The notes under the pieces: generated by a model
Database searches by the model: none
What the model was told of the DNA's origin: nothing
Seen by the model: the letters and a program-made list of their open reading frames with translations, nothing else
Position numbers and translations under genes: made by a program
Shown: positions 23,470 through 31,662 of the stretch, piece after piece
Numbering within the stretch: the stretch's first letter is position 1
Layout: the number at the start of each line of letters is the position of its first letter
NCBI RefSeq assembly: GCF_001006045.1
Contig: NZ_CP011267.1
Location: forward strand, 806,001 to 870,000
From: Geoglobus ahangari
GTDB taxonomy: Archaea > Halobacteriota > Archaeoglobi > Archaeoglobales > Archaeoglobaceae
Direction of reading: 5' to 3'
DNA: 64,000 bases

Positions 23470-24285
23470 ATGCTGACCAAGAGGATCATCCCCTGCCTCG
23501 ACGTAACTCTGGATGAGAAGGGGGCGACGGTTGTCAAGGGCGTCGAGTTCGTCAACCTGAGGAGAGCTGGCGATCCGGTGGAGATGGCAAAAAGGTACGA
23601 TGAGGAAGGAGCAGATGAACTCGTTTTTCTGGACATAACCGCGTCCGCTCACGGCAGGGAGACGATGGTGGATGTGGTCGAGAGGACGGCTGAGGAGGTC
23701 TTCATACCCTTCACGGTGGGCGGGGGAATAAGGAGCGTAGACGACATAAACGTGATGCTGAGGGCGGGAGCGGACAAGGTCTCGATAAACACCTCGGCTG
23801 TTAAGAATCCCGAGCTCGTCAGGGAGGGTGCGAGGATCTTCGGCTCCCAGTGCATTGTCGTGGCAATAGACTGCAGGAGGAACTTCGACCTGAGCAGGGG
23901 GAAGCACTTCGTGGAGCTCGAGGATGGGAGGAAGGCATGGTACGAGGTTGTTATTTATGGGGGAAGGAAGCCAACAGGAATTGACGCGGTGGAGTGGGCA
24001 AAGAGGGTTGAGGAGCTCGGGGCAGGCGAGATACTGCTGACGTCGATGAACAGGGATGGGACAAAGGATGGCTACGACCTTCCGATAACGAGGAAGATAA
24101 GCGAGGAGGTCAGCATCCCGGTGATAGCATCAGGTGGGGCGGGGAGAATGGAGCACTTCTACGAGGCGTTCGAGCTCGGGAAGGCGGATGCTGCCCTTGC
24201 GGCAAGCGTCTTCCACTTCGGTGAGATCGACATCCTCGAGCTGAAAAATTATCTGAGGGAAAAAGGTGTGCCAGTCAGGATTTAG
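23470..24285 (+). CDS. hisF: Imidazole glycerol phosphate synthase subunit HisF
   Basis: 271 residues, (beta-alpha)8 barrel. Motifs: KRIIPCLDV with the catalytic Asp, [26 protein letters not shown], the second catalytic Asp in [15 protein letters not shown], and [12 protein letters not shown]. With HisH it makes IGP and AICAR in histidine synthesis. ATG 23470 preferred over two GTG codons at 23461 because homology starts there. Its 3' end overlaps the ridA gene by 11 bp, convergent. Confidence 0.96.
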   Translation: MLTKRIIPCLDVTLDEKGATVVKGVEFVNLRRAGDPVEMAKRYDEEGADELVFLDITASAHGRETMVDVVERTAEEVFIPFTVGGGIRSVDDINVMLRAGADKVSINTSAVKNPELVREGARIFGSQCIVVAIDCRRNFDLSRGKHFVELEDGRKAWYEVVIYGGRKPTGIDAVEWAKRVEELGAGEILLTSMNRDGTKDGYDLPITRKISEEVSIPVIASGGAGRMEHFYEAFELGKADAALAASVFHFGEIDILELKNYLREKGVPVRI

Positions 24286-24652
24286 CGTAAGCTATTACTT
24301 CAATCTCAACGTCAGCATTCTTCGGCAGGTTCGAGACCTCAACCACAGCCCTCGCGGGCTTGTGGGTGAAATACCGGGCGTAGACCTCGTTGAACTCCTC
24401 GAACCTTGATATGTCCCTCAGGTACACGGTCACCTTGACCACATTTCTGAGGTCAAGCCCACAGGCTCTGAGTATGGCTCTGACGTTCTCTATTGCCCTT
24501 TTGACCCTCTCCTCAAAGCTTTCCGGAACTCTGCCTTCCTTGTCGAGCGGTATCTGACCGGAGACGAAGACGAAGTCTCCAGCCATGACGGCATGGCTGT
24601 ACGGTCCAACTGGCCTTGGCGCGTCCGGAGAGTTTACGAACTCCATGTTCAT
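24275..24652 (-). CDS. RidA family deaminase (YjgF/YER057c)
   Basis: 125 residues. Typical Rid[40 protein letters not shown], the catalytic Arg in [21 protein letters not shown]. Hydrolyses reactive enamine/imine intermediates made by PLP enzymes. The open frame extends to 24739 but conserved sequence begins near ATG 24652 or 24646. Convergent with hisF. Confidence 0.92.
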   Translation of the reverse strand: MNMEFVNSPDAPRPVGPYSHAVMAGDFVFVSGQIPLDKEGRVPESFEERVKRAIENVRAILRACGLDLRNVVKVTVYLRDISRFEEFNEVYARYFTHKPARAVVEVSNLPKNADVEIEVIAYAKS

Positions 24653-24748
24653 TCTCTGCTCTAAAGGGTAAAAGCTTTCGCCTGCCCACTGCTCGCGGGC
24701 GACTCCAATCCCCAAAGGGTTTAATAACACCGGGTTCAATTTTCAGCC

Positions 24749-25036
24749 GTGAGAATCTCCGAGTTCCAGAACATGATCCGGGAGCTCTACTTCGAGAAGG
24801 ACGAGAGGAGGGGAGTGGAGCGGACGTTCCTGTGGCTCGTGGAGGAAGTGGGTGAGCTCGCCGAGGCCGTAAGGACTGGGGAAAACGCGGGGGAGGAGTT
24901 CGCCGACGTTTTCGCATGGCTGGTGAGCCTCGCCAACCTCTGCGGTGTGGACTTGGAGGAGGAGGTTGGGAGGAAGTACCCCGGATACTGCATTAGGTGT
25001 GGCTCAAAACCCTGCAGGTGTGAAGAGGTGGTTTGA
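24749..25036 (+). CDS. MazG-like nucleotide pyrophosphohydrolase with Cys tail
   Basis: 95 residues. The MazG signature WLVEEVGELAEAV plus EEFADVFAWLVSLAN gives the E-x-x-E and E-x-x-D metal ligands. The C-terminus adds CIRCGSKPCRC, a small cysteine motif likely to bind zinc, seen in other archaeal MazG-like proteins. Probably cleans up non-canonical NTPs. GTG start at 24749, leaderless (TTTAATAAC about 25 bp upstream). Its stop overlaps the pncB start by one base. Confidence 0.85.
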   Translation: MRISEFQNMIRELYFEKDERRGVERTFLWLVEEVGELAEAVRTGENAGEEFADVFAWLVSLANLCGVDLEEEVGRKYPGYCIRCGSKPCRCEEVV

Positions 25037-26190
25037 TGTTCCTCGTTGTTAGGGATGAAGACATCAAGAAGGGGCTGACAACTGACAAGTACTTCATCTG
25101 GACCGAGAAGATCCTGAGGGAGAAGAGGGTCAACCCCTACGTTGTTGCCGAGTTCACGGCTTCGAGGTGGGGAATCTTCTCGGGCTTAAACGACGTGCTC
25201 AGGCTGATGGAGGGGATCAACGTCGACATATACGCAATGCCCGAGGGCACGCTCTTCTTCCCGCACGAGCCCGTGATGGTCGTGACGGGCCATTACCTCG
25301 ACTTCGCGAGGTTTGAGACCGCGATGCTCGGGTTCATATGCCACTCCTCCGGCGTTTCAACGAAGGCCTTCAGGGCCAAGCTCGCTGCCGGGGATAAGCG
25401 GGTCTTGTCGTTTGGGACGAGGAGGCAGCACCCTGCAATAGCCGCGATGATTGAGAGGGCAGCCTGGATAGGTGGAGTTGACGGGGTGAGCAACGTTGCC
25501 GCGGAGAAGTACCTGGGCATAGAGAGCGTTGGAACCATGCCCCACGCGCTCATAATCTCTTTCGGAGATCAGGTGGCTGCTTGGAGGGCATACGACGAGG
25601 TTGTTGACGAGAGCGTTCCGAGAACTATGCTGGTGGACACGTACTGCGACGAGAAGAGTGAGGCGATAAGGGCTGTGGAGAACGTTGAGAGGGTGGATGC
25701 GGTCAGGCTCGACACGCCCAGCAGCAGAAGGGGCAACATAAGGAAGATAATCGAAGAGATCAGGTGGGAGCTGGACATAAGGGGCAGGCGTGACGTGAGA
25801 ATAGTGCTGAGCGGCGGGCTGGACATAGAGGACATACTCTCTCTCAGAGACGTAGTGGATGCGTTCGGTGTGGGGACGAGCATAGCCGGTGCAGGGCCGA
25901 TAGACTTCTCCATGGACATAGTCGAGAGGAACGGCGAGTTCTGTGCCAAGAGGGGTAAGAGGAGCGGAATGAAGCAGGTTTACAGGGACTGGGAGACCCT
26001 CGAGGATGAGGTGAGGCTTTTCTCTCAGGATGGGCCGGAGGGCAAGGAGCCCCTCCTCGAGAAGGTCATGGAGGGCGGGAGGATTCTTAAAGAGACGGAC
26101 TTAAACTTCGCGAGGGATCTCGCCCTCAGGCAGATGGAGATAATAAGGAGGATTGGCAGGGCTGAGGAGTTTGTGAGGGACGAGGTTTAG
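25036..26190 (+). CDS. pncB: Nicotinate phosphoribosyltransferase
   Basis: 384 residues. NAPRTase features: LTTDKYFIWTE near the start, LFFPHEPVMVVTG, the FGTRRQHPAIAAMIERAA block with the conserved His and Arg residues, GTMPHALIISFGD, VRLDTPSSRRGN and VLSGGLDIEDI. Salvages nicotinate to nicotinate mononucleotide for NAD; the sirtuin near 7 kb consumes NAD. GAGGTGG precedes the ATG, which shares a base with the mazG stop. Confidence 0.92.
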   Translation: MFLVVRDEDIKKGLTTDKYFIWTEKILREKRVNPYVVAEFTASRWGIFSGLNDVLRLMEGINVDIYAMPEGTLFFPHEPVMVVTGHYLDFARFETAMLGFICHSSGVSTKAFRAKLAAGDKRVLSFGTRRQHPAIAAMIERAAWIGGVDGVSNVAAEKYLGIESVGTMPHALIISFGDQVAAWRAYDEVVDESVPRTMLVDTYCDEKSEAIRAVENVERVDAVRLDTPSSRRGNIRKIIEEIRWELDIRGRRDVRIVLSGGLDIEDILSLRDVVDAFGVGTSIAGAGPIDFSMDIVERNGEFCAKRGKRSGMKQVYRDWETLEDEVRLFSQDGPEGKEPLLEKVMEGGRILKETDLNFARDLALRQMEIIRRIGRAEEFVRDEV

Positions 26191-26592
26191 TCAGGAGCTC
26201 TCTATTCTCTCCTCAACTTTCTTGAGCTGGAGAATCACGTAAGTGAGGATCGTGGTGAAGAGGGCCAGCAGGTACTCTCCCATTCCGACGGCCATCCCTA
26301 TCGCCGCTGTAACCCAGAGGCTTGCTGCAGTGGTTATGCCGACAACCTTTGTTTTCTCCCTTCTCTCCGCGATTATCGTACCTGCACCTATGAAACCTAT
26401 TCCGGAAACAACTCCAGCGGCAATCCTCGCCGGATCGTCGAAGAACTTGACCGAGAGGATCATGAACAGACAGGAGCCAAGTGAGACGAGTATGTGGGTT
26501 CTAAGGCCAGCGGGCTTGTGAACCTTCGATCGCTCGTATCCTATGACCCCTCCAAGCGCCGCGGAAAGCAGAAGGGCAAGGAGCTCTTCCAT
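26191..26592 (-). CDS. MgtC/SapB family membrane protein
   Basis: 133 residues, four hydrophobic helices. MgtC motifs: GGVIGYERSKVHKPAGLRTHILVSLGS and GIGFIGAGTIIAER. The short form lacks the soluble ACT-like C-terminal domain of some MgtC proteins. In bacteria the family supports growth at low magnesium and modulates ATP synthase; the archaeal role is unknown. The gene abuts pncB convergently. Confidence 0.9.
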   Translation of the reverse strand: MEELLALLLSAALGGVIGYERSKVHKPAGLRTHILVSLGSCLFMILSVKFFDDPARIAAGVVSGIGFIGAGTIIAERREKTKVVGITTAASLWVTAAIGMAVGMGEYLLALFTTILTYVILQLKKVEERIESS

Positions 26593-26616
26593 GCCCCATC
26601 TTCGCCTTCATTGTAT

Positions 26617-27660
26617 TTAACCCTGATGCGACCTCCAGAAGTATAGCTTTTCAGAGAGAAGGACTGAGGCTGCACAGAGGACAGAGCCTATGATGGGGTA
26701 TGCAAGGAACTCAATCGCGGAGAACTGACTTCCTGCAGAAACCCTCGCGACTACTCCAGCCATCATCGACGGAGTGGTGAAGGATGCTGTGACTAAGGAG
26801 ATGGCAATAAGTGAGAACACGAGCTGACTCCTCTCCCTGTCCTTCAGGATCGAGGTAACGGCCACTCCGAGCGACGCGAAGATCATGGAGAACGAGAGGG
26901 AGGGGAGCAGTATGAGCAGGGGGTTGCTGAGCCCGATGTTCACCCAGAGCAGGATCATCCACACGAGCGTTAGCGTGGCCGAGACTGTGAGGCTGACAAC
27001 CACCTTGGCGGAGATGAACTCCGTGAAGGACATAGGCGTGGAGAGCACGACTTCAAGCGTCCTCGTCTCGTGCTCCTCGCTGATCAGGTCAACTACGAGC
27101 CCGCCGGAGATTATGGCGGTCGTGATCACGAGCAGGGGTATGAGGACGGCGTATATGAACCTGAATGTTATTGAAGACCCCTCCTTCACCTCCACCCTCC
27201 TGAAGTCCGGGCTGACGAACCTGAACCCGTCGTCACCCGGAAGCCCGCGGATCTCCCTCATCTTCCGCTGGTAGTCCTTGAGCGTGTCCTTTACCTTCGA
27301 GCTCGCCACTATGCCAGTGATCTCATCCTTTGGCAGGAACACGGTGACGAAGTTCGTTGCAGAGAGGTTCTCGTTTGGCAGGTAAATTATCGCGCCTATC
27401 TCGCCCGCGTAGAAGTCCTTCAGCGCATCGTCGAGGGTCCTGTAATTTTTCCCGTCAGCGACGGTCTTCAGGATGGGGCAGTCTCCGGCGATGCCTATCT
27501 CCACCCCAGAGACCGTCACGAAGTCTGGCTTGTAGAGCACGAGCAGGCCGAAGGTGATTATGGACGAGAAGGAGGCTATGAAGACGAGTATGGCCATCGC
27601 AGACATTATCGTCCTCTCCCTTCCTATCAGCCTGAGATCCTTCAGGATCATTGACCTCAC
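26617..27660 (-). CDS. ABC-2 type transporter permease
   Basis: 347 residues. One N-terminal helix, a large extracytoplasmic domain (about residues 40-180), then five C-terminal helices with the ABC-2 hallmark EEHETRTLEVVLSTPMSFTEFI. This is the NatB/YhaP-like topology. It overlaps the previous permease by 4 bp; with that gene and the divergent ATPase it forms one exporter. Substrate unknown. Confidence 0.85.
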   Translation of the reverse strand: MRSMILKDLRLIGRERTIMSAMAILVFIASFSSIITFGLLVLYKPDFVTVSGVEIGIAGDCPILKTVADGKNYRTLDDALKDFYAGEIGAIIYLPNENLSATNFVTVFLPKDEITGIVASSKVKDTLKDYQRKMREIRGLPGDDGFRFVSPDFRRVEVKEGSSITFRFIYAVLIPLLVITTAIISGGLVVDLISEEHETRTLEVVLSTPMSFTEFISAKVVVSLTVSATLTLVWMILLWVNIGLSNPLLILLPSLSFSMIFASLGVAVTSILKDRERSQLVFSLIAISLVTASFTTPSMMAGVVARVSAGSQFSAIEFLAYPIIGSVLCAASVLLSEKLYFWRSHQG

Positions 27661-29303
27661 AGCATCACCACCGTCCCGTAGTTGTACGCGAAGTGTATGG
27701 CCACCGCAGCGAGGTAGCCGAGCCTCCAGTCTCTCCTCGAAACGATTGCGAAGGTGAGAGAGCTTGTGACGTGGAGGAGGAGCGGGAAGATGAAGAGCTC
27801 TCCAGGCAGGACGATGCTGTAGTCCTTGAAGACGCTCAACAGCAGCCCCTTCTCAGCCACGAAAAACCCGAGGGCAACGGTAATGGCTCTCCTGACACTT
27901 TTCACCGGGTAGATGAGGCTGGACTTCAGGAACTCCTCGATCACAGCAACCCCAAGCATGATCACGGCGTAGGACGTCACGAGAGGCACGGAGAGCCCGA
28001 AGAACAGGAGGAAGAACTCGAGGAAGAGGGCGATGAAGACTGACGCCATGGCCATAACGAAAGCTCTCAGGTCTGTGGACGCACTTTCAGTTAGAGTTTT
28101 CACGAACCTCTCGAGCGGTGATGTGGGGCTGTAGAGGTTCTCTATCTTGAGCGACCTTGCGGTCAAGTAGAATAGTGTGGCGGAGATTGTGGCGAGCGGG
28201 ATGGATGAGAACGCGAGGTCTGTAATGGAAACCTCCTCTCCGGACAGACTCCGGAGCAGGAACGTCACGGGCGAGACATCTGAGAGCGGCAGGCCAGAGA
28301 ACACCGAAGGTAGGACGAGGTAGACCATGACCAGCAGGTTCGTTACGAGAATCAGAAACGTCAGTTCTCTGTAGGATCTGGAGTTCACGGCTATGAATGC
28401 CTGGGCTGTGAAGAGCAGCAGGAGGGGTGAGGCCATGTAGAGGACACCGTTCACTCCGAAGATCAGCGATGGGATGGCCGTAATGAGGAACGCGAGCAGC
28501 AGGTACGGCAGCATCTTCTGGAACAGTATGCCCTCCTGAGTGAGGGGGGTCGAGAGCAGAACCTCCATCCTCCTCATCCTCACGTCCTCTGCGAGGGAGG
28601 AGGAGAAGACCTGCATGACGAAGAACGACGGGATTATGAAGAGGAACGCAACCACCATCTTGGATATGAGGGACGGAGGGGAGAAGCTGTCGGGAGTCGA
28701 GTACTCCGTTTTAACCCTCTTCAGCGTAACCGGACTCTCCTCACCCCCCTGAACGCTCTTTATGACGCTCTCCTCCACCTTTTCCTGAACGTTTTCCTCT
28801 CTCCCTTCCCTCTCCCTGACCTGCTCGCTTATCTGCCTGATCCTCTCCTCGCTCACGGGCTGGGGGGTGAATGAGGGTGCTATCTCCCTCTTAAGATACT
28901 CTGCCCTGATCATCACTGGAAATGCGTACATCCCGTACTTCTCGTACATCCACCTCTCGAACTCTCCCTTTATGTAGTTCTTCATCTCCTCTCCGGCAGC
29001 GCTGGACTTGAGCGTGTCTGTGACGACGATGCTCAGGCCGGTCAGGAAAACGTCTATCTTCCCCTCCCTGAGGAGGTTCAGCCCCTCCTCCTTTTCCACA
29101 ATAACGTGCTGGAAGAGCCTGTTCTCGATCACGTATCTGTCGCTCCCCGACGTGAATATCCCCGCATCTGAGTTGAATCCGTAGCTGAATGAGAGGTAGG
29201 AGATTAACAGGGCGAGAACGGATATTACGGCGAGGAGGAGCTTGAATCCCCGCGTGTACTTCTTCCCGGACTTCCTGAACTCGGCCTTTATCAGCGGAAG
29301 CAC
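27657..29303 (-). CDS. ABC-2 permease fused to PrsW/CPBP-like intramembrane protease domain
   Basis: 548 residues from GTG 29303. N-terminal half: one helix, a large exported domain with a charged coiled-coil stretch, then ABC-2 helices with VRMRRMEVLLSTPLTQEGI. The C-terminal 170 residues are a second helical domain with the metal-protease pattern of PrsW/CPBP families: EEFLK (456-460), FFVAEK (Glu484), His511 in LLLHVTS and His537 in AIHFAYN. Such a domain could cut or sense membrane peptides. GTG 29303 was chosen over TTG 29342 because AATATATT lies 25 bp upstream, matching leaderless starts; the TTG would lie upstream of that TATA box. Confidence 0.75.
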   Translation of the reverse strand: MLPLIKAEFRKSGKKYTRGFKLLLAVISVLALLISYLSFSYGFNSDAGIFTSGSDRYVIENRLFQHVIVEKEEGLNLLREGKIDVFLTGLSIVVTDTLKSSAAGEEMKNYIKGEFERWMYEKYGMYAFPVMIRAEYLKREIAPSFTPQPVSEERIRQISEQVREREGREENVQEKVEESVIKSVQGGEESPVTLKRVKTEYSTPDSFSPPSLISKMVVAFLFIIPSFFVMQVFSSSLAEDVRMRRMEVLLSTPLTQEGILFQKMLPYLLLAFLITAIPSLIFGVNGVLYMASPLLLLFTAQAFIAVNSRSYRELTFLILVTNLLVMVYLVLPSVFSGLPLSDVSPVTFLLRSLSGEEVSITDLAFSSIPLATISATLFYLTARSLKIENLYSPTSPLERFVKTLTESASTDLRAFVMAMASVFIALFLEFFLLFFGLSVPLVTSYAVIMLGVAVIEEFLKSSLIYPVKSVRRAITVALGFFVAEKGLLLSVFKDYSIVLPGELFIFPLLLHVTSSLTFAIVSRRDWRLGYLAAVAIHFAYNYGTVVML

Positions 29304-29324
29304 ACGGAATGTCGGGTAAAGGTT

Positions 29325-29332
29325 AATATATT
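29325..29332. promoter_or_regulatory. Single palindromic TATA box shared by divergent ABC genes
   Basis: AATATATT is a perfect palindrome. Its centre is about 25 bp from the permease GTG (29303, minus) and about 25 bp from the ATPase ATG (29353, plus). No other TATA-like site or Shine-Dalgarno site lies in the 49-bp gap, so one TATA box probably directs two leaderless messages. Confidence 0.65.
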
Positions 29333-29352
29333 GTTTGCCCAAAGCCAGAGCG

Positions 29353-30213
29353 ATGCTTAAGGCTATCGGACTCAGGAAGAGCTACGGCGACTTCGTCGCG
29401 GTTCACGAGATCAGCTTCGAGGTTGAGAGGGGCCATGTTCTCGGGATCATAGGGGAGAACGGGGCGGGGAAGTCCACGACACTGAAGATGCTCACCGGCC
29501 TGCTCGTGCCTGACGCCGGGACTGTTGAGTACGACGGCCAGAACCTCTTCGACAGCCTGAAGGAGGTCAGGAAGAGGATAGGTTACCTCCCCGAATACGA
29601 CGCTCTCTACGACAACCTGAACGCCGCTGAATACCTGAGGGTGTTCGCGGAGATCTATGGTGTGGAGAGGGAAGTTGCCGAGGAGAGGATTGCCCGTCTC
29701 CTCAGCTCCCTCAACCTGCCGGACGACAGGCCGGTTGGTGGGTTCTCGAAGGGAATGAAGAGAAAGCTGTCTATCGCGAGAACCCTCGTCCACGATCCCG
29801 ATTACCTCATCTACGACGAGCCCACAAGCGGCCTCGATCCCTCGACCTCGCTCTTCGTCACGAGGTTCATAAGGGATCTCAGCAGGGAGGGCAAGACTGT
29901 CGTCTTCTCGGCCCACAACATGTATTACGTGGAGGCAGCCTGCGACCTGCTTCTCATAATAAAGGGCGGCAGGGTGCTGTACTTCGGAGAGCTCGAGAAC
30001 CTCAGGGAGGCGATGAAGAGGTACGTGGTGGTTTACGAGGAGAGCGGAGTGGAAAGGGAGCTCGTCACCGACAGCGTTGAGGAGGTTAACAGGGTGATAA
30101 GGGAGGTCGCTGAGGCTGGCGGGAAGGTGATCAGCATCGAGACTCAGGTTCCGAGACTCGAGGAGATGTACTTCGCGCTGACTGAGGGAAAAAGTATTAT
30201 CAAGGAGGAGTGA
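29353..30213 (+). CDS. ABC transporter ATP-binding protein (NatA-like)
   Basis: 286 residues from ATG 29353. Complete ABC ATPase: Walker A GENGAGKSTT, Q-loop YLPEYDALYDN, signature GFSKGMKRKLSIA (SKGM instead of SGGQ, common in this branch), Walker B YLIYDEPTSGLDPS, H-loop FSAHNM. The C-terminal 80 residues form the extra domain typical of drug/Na+ export ATPases. It is divergent from its two permeases and shares their TATA box, which would keep subunit levels matched. Confidence 0.9.
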   Translation: MLKAIGLRKSYGDFVAVHEISFEVERGHVLGIIGENGAGKSTTLKMLTGLLVPDAGTVEYDGQNLFDSLKEVRKRIGYLPEYDALYDNLNAAEYLRVFAEIYGVEREVAEERIARLLSSLNLPDDRPVGGFSKGMKRKLSIARTLVHDPDYLIYDEPTSGLDPSTSLFVTRFIRDLSREGKTVVFSAHNMYYVEAACDLLLIIKGGRVLYFGELENLREAMKRYVVVYEESGVERELVTDSVEEVNRVIREVAEAGGKVISIETQVPRLEEMYFALTEGKSIIKEE

Positions 30214-30223
30214 ACCTTAGTTA

Positions 30224-30394
30224 ATGAGAGAGCTCAGGGGTCTTCACTGCGCGAGGTGCGGTAGCGAGTTCGACCTCATAGTCGTAAAGGCCACAGGCTA
30301 CAGTGGCCCCATGCACCTGCCAAACCTCTTCTGCCCCTTCTGCGGGAGCAGGAGGATCATGAGGAAGAGAGGCCTCTTCTTCGGTGAGTTTTGA
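30224..30394 (+). CDS. Small zinc-ribbon protein, 56 residues
   Basis: Starts at ATG 30224, ten bases after the ABC ATPase stop, and ends TGATG with the DtxR-family start, so it is translationally coupled. Two CxxC knuckles are visible: HCARCGSEFD (Cys9, Cys12) and FCPFCGSRR (Cys37, Cys40), separated by about 24 residues, giving a zinc ribbon. The tail is basic (RIMRKRGLFF). Function unknown; it could be a transcription or RNA-binding factor. Confidence 0.7.
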   Translation: MRELRGLHCARCGSEFDLIVVKATGYSGPMHLPNLFCPFCGSRRIMRKRGLFFGEF

Positions 30395-30966
30395 TGGAGA
30401 GGGTCGAGGAGTATCTGGAAACGATATACGACATCCAGAAGTCCGGAAAGGTGGCGAAGACGAAGGACATAGCCGGGAAGCTGAACGTGAAGCCGTCCAG
30501 CGTTACGGAGATGCTCAACAAGCTCAGCGAGATGGGTTACATAGAGTACCAGCCGTACAGGGGGGCGGTGCTCACAAGGAAGGGGCTCGAGGTGGCTGAA
30601 AGGATAAAGAAGAACTACAAGGTCTTCAAGCGGTTCTTCGAGGACTTTCTGGGTGTTGAGAGCGAGATAGCTGACAGGCTCAGCTGCACACTCGAGCATG
30701 TTGCAGATGAGAGGGTAATCTCGAGGCTCTGCTCGATAATTGCGAGGAACTGCGAGGTGTGCGAGGTCTGCGCGGAGGAGCTGCTGACACTGAGCGAGGC
30801 TGATGATGGGGAGTACGTGGTGTTCGCGTCTCCGAGATCGCTGAAAAAGGCTGGAGTTGAGCCGGAGAAGGAGGTTGAGGTCAGGGATGGAGTTCTGGTC
30901 GTGGACGGGGTGGAGCTTGAGGTTGCGGAGAGCCTGAAGAGGTTCGTCCTCCTCAGGCGTCTGTAG
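30394..30966 (+). CDS. DtxR/MntR-family metal-dependent repressor
   Basis: 190 residues. N-terminal winged helix (VEEYLETIYDIQKSGKVAKT, KPSSVTEMLNKLSEMGYIEY), then the dimerisation/metal domain (ADRLSCTLEHVADERVISRL with Cys, Glu, His ligands) and a short C-terminal beta domain like FeoA/SH3. Cys-rich NCEVCEVCAEE in the linker is unusual and might add a metal site. Family members repress iron or manganese uptake when metal is bound. It follows the zinc-ribbon gene directly and converges on fdhD with a 14-bp overlap. Confidence 0.88.
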   Translation: MERVEEYLETIYDIQKSGKVAKTKDIAGKLNVKPSSVTEMLNKLSEMGYIEYQPYRGAVLTRKGLEVAERIKKNYKVFKRFFEDFLGVESEIADRLSCTLEHVADERVISRLCSIIARNCEVCEVCAEELLTLSEADDGEYVVFASPRSLKKAGVEPEKEVEVRDGVLVVDGVELEVAESLKRFVLLRRL

Positions 30967-31624
30967 CAATCGCCCCGGAATTCACCGCAATACCGCTCGC
31001 GAATGAGATCGCTGAAAGTCCGTACCTCTCGCAGAGCTCTATTGCGGAGTTCAGTATCGCGGCCTTAGACACCACGAGCGGGATGCCCATCCTGATGGCC
31101 TTCTTCGCAATTCCCGCCGTTATTCTGCCGGAAAGCATCAGGAATGATCTGCTGAAGTCCACTCCATCCCTGTAGGCCGCACCTATCGCCTTGTCGACTG
31201 CGTTGTGCCTGCCGACATCGTACCCCTTGGCGATTTTTCCATCAGACACGATAAGGGCTGTGTGGTATGCCCTCGTCCTCCTGTAGTAGTCTGCCTCCAG
31301 CTCGGTCAGGTACTCTCTGACGGAGCTCAGGCTGAACCTGACCTTTGGCTCAAGCTTCTGCAGGGGTTCGTCCACGTAGATGCCAGCACACCCCGAGGAG
31401 TTTATGGAGGTCGAGAACCCCTTGTCAACCATCGCAACCGCCACGTCCCCCTCGACTATAACCTTTGGCTCTGCCGACAGACCCTCGGACAGCAGAAACC
31501 CTGTGACGAGTTCCTCAAGCTGGACGGGTGTGCAGAATATCCTGATGACGTTTCCCCCCAGAATCACCTTGAGCTCCATCTCCTCGCCGATCTCAAGAGG
31601 TCTGTCGATCTCGATGATTTCCAT
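30953..31624 (-). CDS. fdhD: FdhD-like sulfurtransferase for molybdenum enzymes
   Basis: 223 residues. Matches FdhD: VTGFLLSEGL, the AYHTALIVSDGKIAKGYDVGRHNAVDKAIG block, SGRITAGIAKKA, and ISFASGIAVN. FdhD moves sulfur from a cysteine desulfurase to the Mo/W-bis-MGD cofactor of formate dehydrogenase. The bacterial motif has two Cys (CGxCG); here the loop reads NSSGCAGIY with only one (Cys79). No formate dehydrogenase gene is in the window. Confidence 0.85.
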   Translation of the reverse strand: MEIIEIDRPLEIGEEMELKVILGGNVIRIFCTPVQLEELVTGFLLSEGLSAEPKVIVEGDVAVAMVDKGFSTSINSSGCAGIYVDEPLQKLEPKVRFSLSSVREYLTELEADYYRRTRAYHTALIVSDGKIAKGYDVGRHNAVDKAIGAAYRDGVDFSRSFLMLSGRITAGIAKKAIRMGIPLVVSKAAILNSAIELCERYGLSAISFASGIAVNSGAIATDA

Positions 31625-31662
31625 TGGAAAGGGTTTAATGCCATGGAGGTATAAGGGTTGCG

